Shown: in pieces, positions 57,443 to 64,000 of the stretch
Layout: the number at the start of each line of letters is the position of its first letter
Numbering within the stretch: the stretch's first letter is position 1
Assembly: GCA_002300355.1 (NCBI GenBank)
Contig: NSGV01000003.1
Span: forward strand, 620,001-684,000
DNA from: Streptomyces sp. TLI_235
GTDB taxonomy: Bacteria; Actinomycetota; Actinomycetes; Streptomycetales; Streptomycetaceae
DNA: 64,000 nucleotides
Reading direction: 5' to 3'
Position numbers and translations under genes: made by a program
Notes under the pieces: model-generated
What the model was told of the DNA's origin: nothing
The model's database searches: none
The model's input: only the letters and a program-made list of their open reading frames with translations

Positions 57443-58062
57443 GCCCAACGCAGGTGAAGCCTTCTGCTCTCGGACAGCGGCGCGTTGGAAGGCTGCGGGC
57501 CCTGGACTGATGCGGTGTTGATGATCAACGACCCGGGACGCAGGTGCGGCAGCAATGCCCGGCACAGCCAGAACATCGCGTAGAGGTTGGTCTTCATCAC
57601 CCGGTCGAACTGCTCGGTGCTGATGGCGGCGAGGCCGTCGGGCTGGGACAGCTGGTAGGCGGTGGTGTTGACGAGGATGTCGAGGCCGGCGAGTTCGCCG
57701 GCGCACTGCGCCACCAGCTCGGCGCAGAACTGCTCCCGCGCACATCGCCGGCCACGGCGAGGGTTCGGCGCCCGCCGCTCTCGATCAGCCTGCTGGTCTC
57801 CCGGGCGTCCTTCTCATCGTCGGGGAGGTGGCAGAACGCCACGTCGGCGCCCTCGCGGGCGAAGGCGAGCGCGACGGCGCGGCCGGGGTCCGCGCCGGTG
57901 ATGAGCGCAACCCGGCCCTTCAGGCGGTCGGTGCCCGATAGGTGCTCTGGCGTAGTCCGGTTCCGGGTCCATGGCAGACCCGTGTCCGGGGTGGGGCTGC
58001 TGCTGTTCGGGGACGGGGTACTGCTCGACGGGGTCTGCCGGGGTGAACTGGTCGCGGGTCAT
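57443..58062 (-). pseudogene. SDR oxidoreductase, truncated and frameshifted
   Basis: Starting at ATG 58062 one frame gives TRDQFTPADPVEQYPVPEQQ, then other frames give RVALITGADPGR, VAFCHLPDDEKDARETSRLIES, LAGLDILVNTTAYQLSQPDG and LRPGSLIINTASVQGPQPSN. This is a YhxC-type short-chain dehydrogenase with at least two shifts. The coding ends before the active-site Tyr-x3-Lys, where it meets the gvpJ end. The join shows that a deletion or rearrangement removed both the rest of this gene and the rest of the gas-vesicle cluster. Confidence 0.7.
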
Positions 58063-58442
58063 GGCCGGGCCCCCGACCCGGGGACCGCCTGCAGGGGTTG
58101 GTCGAGCGGGCCAGCCCCCTCTCGTCCTCCGGTGACGGTCCGCCGGGCGCGCCCGGTGGTGCAGTGGTGTCAGCGACCGGTGTCTGCGCATTCGGTTCGT
58201 ACTGGGAGGTCCTGGCGGCAGGTCCTTCGACTCACGAGACATGGGGCGGTTCGCGGCTCACACGGGCTGGCGGCCGTTTGCGGGGCCGGCCGACCGCCGT
58301 GCTGCGGGGAACGGCATGCATCACCGGGCCGCCGTGGTGGGCGTAGGACTCGCAGCTTTGCGCAGCGCTGTGCCAGCACGCCAGTGGTGCCTGACTGGGG
58401 AAGCGGCGGCCGTCCAAGGATGTCGCCTGTGTCGGCGGCGGC
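58063..58442. other. non-coding stretch before the IS21 element
   Basis: No gene was recognised in these 380 bp on either strand. Confidence 0.35.
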
Positions 58443-58501
58443 TGAACCGTGACCCAGTTTGGGCGGTTGAGTTCTGACCCTCGCGTCGTCGGTGCTCGTG
58501 C

Positions 58502-59335
58502 TCAGTCGTTGTCGGTGGTGGGGACGCGACCGAGTTCGCGGCCCCGCATGCGGTAGGACTCGCCCTTGAGGGAGTGGACCTCGGCGTGGTGGACGAGCCG
58601 GTCGATCATGGCGGCGGCGACGGTCTCGTCGCCGAAGGTCTCTCCCCACCGTCCGAAGGGCTTGTTCGAGGTGACGATCACGCTGGCTCTCTCGTATCTG
58701 TTCGAGACGAGCTGGAAGAACAGGTTCGCCGCCTCAGACTCGAACGGGATGTAGCCGACCTCATCGATCACGATCAGCGGGTAGCGGCCGAGCTTGACCA
58801 GCTCCTCCTGGAGCCGGCCGGCCTGGTGGGCTGCGGCGAGGCGGTCGACCCACTGGGCGGCGGTGGCGAACGCGACCCGGTGGCCGGCCTGGCAGGCCCT
58901 CACCGCGAGGCCGGTGGCCAGGTGCGTCTTGCCGGTGCCTGGCGGCCCCAGAAAAACGGCGTTCTCCCTGGCCGCTATGAAGTCCAATGTTCCCAGGTGA
59001 CCGAGCTGTTGGCGCGTCATGCCCCGCAGATGGGCGACATCGAGTTCCTCGATGGTCTTGATCGCGGGGAAGCGGGCGGCGCGGATGCGGCCCTCGCCGC
59101 CGTGGCTGTCACGGGCGGAGACCTCGCGCTGCAGGCAGGCGACCAGGTACTCGGTGTGGGTCCAGGACTCGGTGCGGGCGCGCTCCGCCAGGCGCTCGGC
59201 GGCGTCCAGCAGCGCGGGAGCCTTCATCGCGCGGGCGAGGAACGCCAGGTCGGCGGCGGTCTGCCGGCCGGTGTGGGACGTCTGTCCGTCCGGCTTCGTC
59301 GTGCCGGCCGTAGTGTTCGAAGCAGTGCGGGCCAT
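58502..59335 (-). CDS. istB: IS21 helper ATPase IstB
   Basis: The 277-residue AAA+ protein has Walker A (FLGPPGTGKTHLA) and Walker B (YPLIVIDEVGYIPFE) followed by sensor motif SVIVTSNKPF. IstB binds DNA and assists IstA in choosing the target. It begins with an extra 25-residue polar stretch. Its start codon overlaps the last base of istA, indicating translational coupling. Confidence 0.92.
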   Translation of the reverse strand: MARTASNTTAGTTKPDGQTSHTGRQTAADLAFLARAMKAPALLDAAERLAERARTESWTHTEYLVACLQREVSARDSHGGEGRIRAARFPAIKTIEELDVAHLRGMTRQQLGHLGTLDFIAARENAVFLGPPGTGKTHLATGLAVRACQAGHRVAFATAAQWVDRLAAAHQAGRLQEELVKLGRYPLIVIDEVGYIPFESEAANLFFQLVSNRYERASVIVTSNKPFGRWGETFGDETVAAAMIDRLVHHAEVHSLKGESYRMRGRELGRVPTTDND

Positions 59336-60603
59336 CAGGTGTCCTCCTTGCCGGCGCCGCCTTCGATGAGGGTGAACATGCGGTCATAGGAGCCCAGTTC
59401 GCGCTGTTCGACCTCGATGCCGAGACTGTCCGGGGCCAGGAGCGCGGCGCGGGCGGCATGCGCGCGGGCGGCCTGCTGGTGGATGACCTCGCCGCGCATG
59501 ACGTTGGCCGCGGCGGCGTGCTCGGGATCGGTCAGGGTCTGGTGTCTGGCCCAGCAACGGCTGTGGCGGGCCACGATGTCGTTGCCGGCGGTGACGGTGA
59601 TCTCCTCGGTGTCGGCACGGACCATGACGCGGTGGCCGATGGCACGGGGATGGACCGAGTAGTCGTTGGTGTCGACGCGGATGTAGTGGTCGCGGCCGAT
59701 GCGGGTGTGGAAACGCCACCAGTGCGGCGGTGAGACGGGCGGGACCTGCAGCATCGCGGCGCGGTCGGCCTCCCAGCGGTCCACCGGGCGGGCGCCGATC
59801 GAGCGGTGCTGCCGGCGGTTGGCGATCTGCAGCCAGGCCGTCAGCTGGGTGTTGAAGTCGTCGGGGCCCGTGAAGACACGGCCGGGCAGGAAACTCGTCT
59901 CCAGGTAGCCGTTGGCCCGCTCGACCAGGCCCTTCGCCTCCGGATCTCGGGGCCGACAGAGGTGGACCTTGACCGCGAGCAGGCCGGCGAACGCGGCGAA
60001 CTCACTGGTCAGACGACCTTTGCCGACTCCGGCCTCGTTGTCCCAGACCAGTGTCTTCGGGACCGCTCCCCAGCCGTCGGCGAGCAGGCGCCAGTGGCCG
60101 TCGATCAGGTCGCCACTCTGCCGGGAGGGCAGCATCCGGGCGGTGATCACCCGCGAATACCCGGACACGATGACCAGCACCGGGGGCCGTCCGCACTGGC
60201 CGTAGCCGAGCGGGATGTCCACGGCGGGAAACCACAGGTCGCACTGCGCGAGCCCGCCGGGCTCATAGAGCGTCCGCGAGACGGGGTCCACCGGGAGATA
60301 GGCCGGCCGCAGCTCGCGCACGCGTTCCTTGAGGATCGTCATCCCGCGCTCCCACCCGATCCGCTCGGCGATGACGGTCGCGGGCATCGTCGGGGTCTGC
60401 TTCAGCAGCTCGCGGATGGCCGGCTCGACCGCGTCCACCGCCGATCCCTTCAGCGGGCGCTGGTAGACCGGCGGCCGGTCGGTGGCCAGGGCCCGCTTCA
60501 CCGTGTTCTTCGAGATGCCCAGGTGCCGGGCGATCGCCCGGATCGGCAGGTGCTCGGCCCGGTGCAGCCGACGGATCTCAGCCCAGTCCTCCACGGAAAT
60601 CAC
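59335..60603 (-). CDS. istA: IS21 transposase IstA
   Basis: The 422-residue transposase has an N-terminal HTH (LPIRAIARHLGISKNTVKRAL) and the DDE integrase core: first D in AQCDLWFPAVD, second D in TLVWDNEAGVG, E in EAKGLVERANGYLE. The C-terminal Mu-type beta barrel follows (YIRVDTNDYSVHPRAIGHRVMVRAD). Full length for the family. Start ATG 60603. Confidence 0.93.
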   Translation of the reverse strand: MISVEDWAEIRRLHRAEHLPIRAIARHLGISKNTVKRALATDRPPVYQRPLKGSAVDAVEPAIRELLKQTPTMPATVIAERIGWERGMTILKERVRELRPAYLPVDPVSRTLYEPGGLAQCDLWFPAVDIPLGYGQCGRPPVLVIVSGYSRVITARMLPSRQSGDLIDGHWRLLADGWGAVPKTLVWDNEAGVGKGRLTSEFAAFAGLLAVKVHLCRPRDPEAKGLVERANGYLETSFLPGRVFTGPDDFNTQLTAWLQIANRRQHRSIGARPVDRWEADRAAMLQVPPVSPPHWWRFHTRIGRDHYIRVDTNDYSVHPRAIGHRVMVRADTEEITVTAGNDIVARHSRCWARHQTLTDPEHAAAANVMRGEVIHQQAARAHAARAALLAPDSLGIEVEQRELGSYDRMFTLIEGGAGKEDT

Positions 60604-60668
60604 CCTCTCCTCCTGACCCTCAATGAAGATCAGGATGATCAGACGATCGCGAGGTGGGTCACCGTTGA

Positions 60669-60923
60669 TCCGCCGTTCAGCGGTCAGTTTTCACCCGTCG
60701 CCGAGAGCCTGCCCGTGCCGGGAGCAGGGAGACGAATGTTCCTCGTCCCGATAGCGCCGGCAGGCCCAGTGTCTCGCTGCAGGATGCCCCGTACCGCCAA
60801 CGAACTGTGCAACGCCGGGCCTTCTGGCGCCGGGCGCGTCACCCGTCCGCTCGGCGTTTCGTTTGGTTCGCAGCGGTCTGGGTTACGCGCCCAGGGCCTG
60901 GCCATAGTCCTGAGGAGATCGTC
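60669..60923. other. intergenic region upstream of the catalase gene
   Basis: The 255 bp between the IS21 end and the catalase start contain no recognised gene. The IS insertion leaves only this region for the catalase promoter. Confidence 0.35.
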
Positions 60924-63194
60924 GTGGCGGAGTCCGGACCGATGAAGAAGATCGTGAACAAGGTGTCAGAGGTGGTCGAGGAGCTCTCCTCGGCGGGCCG
61001 GCCCGAGGTTCCGGGTGCTCCCGGTGCGCGGCCGCCGCAGGTGGCGGAGCCCACCGAGGCCGTCCCCCCGTTGCCGCCGAAGCCGGACCAACAGGCGCCC
61101 GCGCCGCTGTCGGCCACCGGCCGGAACACGGGCGCCCCCGCGGACGCCGCCGCACAGAACGGCGGCTACCTGACCACGGCGAACGGCACGCGGCTGCCGG
61201 ATTCCGATCACTCGCTGAAGGCCGGGCCGCGTGGTCCGGTGCTGCTGCAGGACCACCACCTGCGCGAGAAGATCATGCACTTCGACCACGAGCGGATCCC
61301 CGAGCGGGTCGTGCACGCCCGGGGTGCGGCAGCACACGGGGTCTTCCGGGGCTACGGAACCGCCGCCGGGGTGAGCAGGGCCGCGTTCCTGGCGGAGGGT
61401 GTGGAGACGCCGGTGTTCGTCCGGTTCTCCACCGTACTGGGCTCGCGCGGATCAGCGGACACCGTGCGGGACACCCGCGGCTTCGCGACGAAGTTCTACA
61501 CCAGCGAGGGCGTCTTCGATCTGGTCGGGAACAACATCCCGGTGTTCTTCATCCAGGATGCCGTCAAGTTCCCCGACGTCATCCATGCCGGCAAGCCGCA
61601 CCCTGACCGGGAGATCCCGCAGGCGCAGAGCGCCCACGACACATTCTGGGACTTCGTCTCCCTGCACGCCGAGGCCACCCACCACACCCTGTGGAACATG
61701 TCCGACCGCGGCATCCCGCGCTCCTTCCGGATGATGGAGGGCTTCGGTGTCCACACCTTCCGCCTCGTCGACGCCGAGGGCGCCACCACCCTCGTGAAAT
61801 TCCACTGGAAGCCCACGGCCGGCGTGCACTCCCTCGTCTGGGAGGAGGCACAGCTGATCAACGGCATGGACCCGGACTTCCACCGGCGCGACCTCGCGGA
61901 CGCCATCGAGGCAGGGAACCACCCGCAGTGGGAACTGGGCATCCAGACCTTCCCGGACACACCGGAGCAGACGTTCGCGGGCATCGACCTGCTCGACCCC
62001 ACGAAGTTCGTCCCGGAGGAGCTCGCTCCGGTGCAGCCGATCGGGCTGATGACGCTCAACGCGAATCCGACGAACTTCTTCGCCGAGACCGAGCAGGTCG
62101 CCTTCCACCCCGGGCACCTGGTACCGGGGATCGACGTCACCGACGACCCACTTCTCGCCGGCCGCCTGTTCTCCTACCTCGACACGCAGATCAGCCGCCT
62201 GGGCGGCCCCAACTTCGCCCAGATCCCGATCAACCGCACCCACGCCCCGGTCAACGACATGCTGCGCGACGGCTTCCACCAGGACGCCGTGCACAGCGGT
62301 GTCGCCCCGTACAAGCCGAACTCCCTCGACGGCGGCTGCCCGTTCTTCGCCGGCGCGGGCGAGCGCGCCTTCATCGAACACCCCACCCCGATCGCGGCCG
62401 CCTCGAAGGTCCGCGAGGCCCCCGCCTCGTTCGCCGACCACTTCAGCCAGGCGCGCCTGTTCTGGCTGAGCATGAGTCCGGTCGAGCGCGAGCACATCAT
62501 CGCCGCCTACACCTTCGAACTCGCCAAGGTCTACGAACAGGCCATCAAGGAGCGCACCCTGCAGGTCCTCGCGAACATCGACCCCCAGCTGTGCGCCCAG
62601 GTGGCCCAGGGCCTGGGTCTGCCCGCTCCGCAGCGCCCCGAGCACCTCGCCGACCCCGAGCCCAGCCCCGCCCTCTCACAGCTCGGCCGCACCTGGCCCA
62701 CGACGGGCCGAGTCATCGGCATCATCACCGGCGCCGCCGATGATGTCGCCCTGGTCCGCCGACTCCGGGAGGCCGCCCTCGACGCGGGGCTGATGCCGTT
62801 GATCATCGCGCCCACTGGGGCTCCCCTGGCCGAGGACCTCACCGTCCAGCGGACCTATGCCGCCGCGCGGTCCGTCGAGTTCGATGCGCTCCTGGTGGCC
62901 GGCGTGCCCGCACCAGGAGCGGACGACCGCGGGGCCCGGGACGCCAAGTCCGGCGCCGTTGCGGGCGGGCAGTCCACGCTGGACTCCCGCGCCGTCCTGC
63001 TCGTCAACGAGGCCTGGCGGCACGCCAAGCCGATCGCCGGACTCGCAGACGCCCGCGCCCTGTGGACGGCAGCGGGAGTCGACCCGCGGGCACCCGGCGT
63101 CATCACCGCCACGGAGAACACCGAAGCCATCCCCGCCCTCGTGGACCTGCTCGGCACCCACCGCGTCTGGGAGCGATTCCCGGCAGCGAGCTGA
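60924..63194 (+). CDS. katE: large-subunit catalase (HPII/KatE type)
   Basis: The 756-residue monofunctional heme catalase has an N-terminal extension (residues 1-90), then the catalase core: RVVHARGAAAHGVF with the distal His, FDLVGNNIPVFFIQDAVKFPD with the Asn, and the proximal heme ligand Tyr418 in RLFSYLDTQISRLGG. A C-terminal flavodoxin/DJ-1-like domain (VIGIITGAADDVALVRRLREAALDAG) is present only in clade 2 large catalases. It degrades hydrogen peroxide in the cytoplasm. GTG 60924 has GAGGAG 6 bases upstream; an ATG six codons later is possible. A terminator follows. Confidence 0.93.
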   Translation: MAESGPMKKIVNKVSEVVEELSSAGRPEVPGAPGARPPQVAEPTEAVPPLPPKPDQQAPAPLSATGRNTGAPADAAAQNGGYLTTANGTRLPDSDHSLKAGPRGPVLLQDHHLREKIMHFDHERIPERVVHARGAAAHGVFRGYGTAAGVSRAAFLAEGVETPVFVRFSTVLGSRGSADTVRDTRGFATKFYTSEGVFDLVGNNIPVFFIQDAVKFPDVIHAGKPHPDREIPQAQSAHDTFWDFVSLHAEATHHTLWNMSDRGIPRSFRMMEGFGVHTFRLVDAEGATTLVKFHWKPTAGVHSLVWEEAQLINGMDPDFHRRDLADAIEAGNHPQWELGIQTFPDTPEQTFAGIDLLDPTKFVPEELAPVQPIGLMTLNANPTNFFAETEQVAFHPGHLVPGIDVTDDPLLAGRLFSYLDTQISRLGGPNFAQIPINRTHAPVNDMLRDGFHQDAVHSGVAPYKPNSLDGGCPFFAGAGERAFIEHPTPIAAASKVREAPASFADHFSQARLFWLSMSPVEREHIIAAYTFELAKVYEQAIKERTLQVLANIDPQLCAQVAQGLGLPAPQRPEHLADPEPSPALSQLGRTWPTTGRVIGIITGAADDVALVRRLREAALDAGLMPLIIAPTGAPLAEDLTVQRTYAAARSVEFDALLVAGVPAPGADDRGARDAKSGAVAGGQSTLDSRAVLLVNEAWRHAKPIAGLADARALWTAAGVDPRAPGVITATENTEAIPALVDLLGTHRVWERFPAAS

Positions 63195-63210
63195 AAGCCA
63201 ACCTCAGTAC

Positions 63211-63238
63211 CGCCCCCGGAACTCTGTCTCCGGGGGCG
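63211..63238 (+). terminator. intrinsic terminator of katE
   Basis: CGCCCCCGGA (63211-63220) pairs perfectly with TCCGGGGGCG (63229-63238) across an 8-nt loop, 16 bp after the katE stop. Confidence 0.85.
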
Positions 63239-63398
63239 CTGCCGTACCTCCCCCGAGTGAGGTCTGTGTGCGACGCCTGAATGTGGGTAATGTCGTATGA
63301 GACCACGACCGCATGGCCCCCTGGGCCCGAGAGTCGGTCGGGTCGGATCTGCCGCCCCAGACCCCGGCTGCGCCGCATCGCAGGCGAAGGAGTCGGGA

Positions 63399-64000
63399 TG
63401 GCCCTCACGGATCGCCGCACGGCGTCACCCCCGGAGACTGGCACTGGTACGGCCCACGGCCGGGGCGTCCCCGCGCCGTACGACGGGGTCTCGCCGTTCC
63501 CTCGTGTCGACCCCGCCGACCGGCACCGCGTCCCCCGGTGCAACCGGCCGCCACCGCCGCCGTGGTGGCGTTCCCGTTCATCGCGCTGGTGATCGCCGTC
63601 GGATGGCTGTGGGGCAGCCTCGTCGGCCCCACCGACCTGATCCTCGCCGCCGCGTTCTACTGCCTCACCCGCCTCGGCGTGACACTCGGCTTCCACCGCG
63701 GCCTCACCCATGGGAGCTTCACCCCGAACCGGCCGCTGAAGATCGCGATGGCGATCGCCGGGTCGATGAGCTTCCAGGGCGACGTGATCACCTGGGTCGC
63801 CACCCACCGCCGCCACCACGCCTACACCGACGCCTACACCGACCGCCCCGGCGACCCGCACTCCCCGTTCCGGTTCGGCACCAGCCTCACCGGCGAACTC
63901 CGCGGCCTGCTCCACGCCCACATCGGCTGGCTCTTCACCGCCGACGTCACCCCGCCCGCCCGCTACGCACCCGACCTCCTCGCCGACCCGGACCTGCGAG
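63399..64000 (+). CDS. acyl-CoA/fatty acid desaturase, partial, probable frameshift
   Basis: The C-terminal side of the window encodes a membrane desaturase: a helix (TAAVVAFPFIALVIAVGWLWG), the first histidine box FHRGLTHGSF and the second ITWVATHRRHHAYTD, which bind the di-iron centre. The third box lies beyond the end. The frame starting at ATG 63399 (DGVSPFPRVDP) has the usual N-terminus of such enzymes but is out of phase with the helices from about 63530, so either a one-base error or mutation occurred, or translation begins at GTG 63538. It inserts double bonds into fatty acids and is important for membrane fluidity. Confidence 0.75.

Larger units (their letters stand above)
58443..60668 (-). 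mobile_element. IS21-family insertion sequence
   Basis: The element carries both IS21 genes, istA and istB, intact. Imperfect terminal repeats TGAACCGTGACCCA (58443-58456) and TGGGTCACCGTTGA (60655-60668) match at 12 of 14 positions when inverted. The exact outer ends and target duplication could not be fixed by eye. As both genes are open, it may still be active. Confidence 0.8.

Noticed and set aside
1..64000. tRNA, rRNA, CRISPR array, attachment site or replication origin
   Set aside because: No stretch matching conserved tRNA or rRNA elements, no spacer-repeat array and no cluster of DnaA-box-like or iteron repeats was found by reading. A tRNAscan or Infernal run would be decisive.

Overview
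The window is very GC-rich, has strong G/C bias at third codon positions and many GTG starts. It carries actinomycete hallmarks: a mycothione reductase, an actinobacterial-type gas-vesicle cluster, AmaP/Asp23 envelope-stress genes, an ECF sigma factor, serial STAS and HATPase anti-sigma regulators, a class F sortase, and DUF2267/DUF6131/DUF6296-type small proteins. It looks like Streptomyces or Kitasatospora. The density of paralogues, truncated genes and recombination junctions fits a variable chromosome arm or a large plasmid. No rRNA, tRNA, CRISPR array or replication origin was recognised.

Layout. 0-2 kb: cold-shock and ferritin-like remnants abutting a decayed IS630 transposase. 1.6-9 kb: redox and detoxification genes (TetR with divergent SDR, quinone oxidoreductase, alpha/beta hydrolase, mycothione reductase, NmrA-like protein). 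10-12.2 kb: SDR and zinc alcohol dehydrogenase. 12.5-15 kb: HATPase anti-sigma-type protein, MarR-like HTH and two STAS proteins. 15.3-18.6 kb: a molybdopterin oxidoreductase whose four iron-sulfur ligand positions are all substituted, coupled to a helical partner. 18.7-22.4 kb: STAS/DUF2267 genes, Hsp20 and its divergent regulator. 22.5-23.6 kb: remnants of a GH74 glucanase and an expansin. 23.9-28.7 kb: an asparagine catabolic operon (FadR-type regulator, permease, and an asparaginase joined in frame to aspartase). 29-33 kb: MerR-like gene, a truncated GH81 glucanase and a DinB/DUF1206 chimera. 33.2-35.6 kb: class F sortase divergent from a DUF3494 (ice-binding-like) surface protein with a 19-copy GGTT repeat. 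35.7-37.9 kb: DUF5819 and HTTM membrane pair. 38-41.8 kb: fragments and second copies of earlier genes. 42-44 kb: YihY and DUF1206 membrane proteins. 44.8-48.9 kb: AmaP/Asp23 operon divergent from an ECF sigma operon. 49-52.8 kb: DUF6131 protein, DCC thiol-disulfide protein, haemolysin III, and hemerythrin genes (one intact, one dead). 52.8-57.4 kb: gas-vesicle genes, with gvpY/gvpZ divergent from gvpO-A-F-G-J. 57.4-60.7 kb: SDR remnant and an apparently intact IS21 element. 60.9-64 kb: large catalase and a fatty acid desaturase that runs off the end.

Two themes unite the region. The first is general stress physiology: redox buffering, peroxide removal, chaperones, envelope stress, and partner-switching regulators present in several copies. 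The second is recombination. At least seven gene families occur as an intact copy plus a truncated or frameshifted copy, three blocks are long direct repeats (about 0.3-0.6 kb), and several reading frames have lost their natural stop and run into antisense remnants. Some single-base frameshifts could be sequencing errors, but the large deletions and chimeric junctions cannot.
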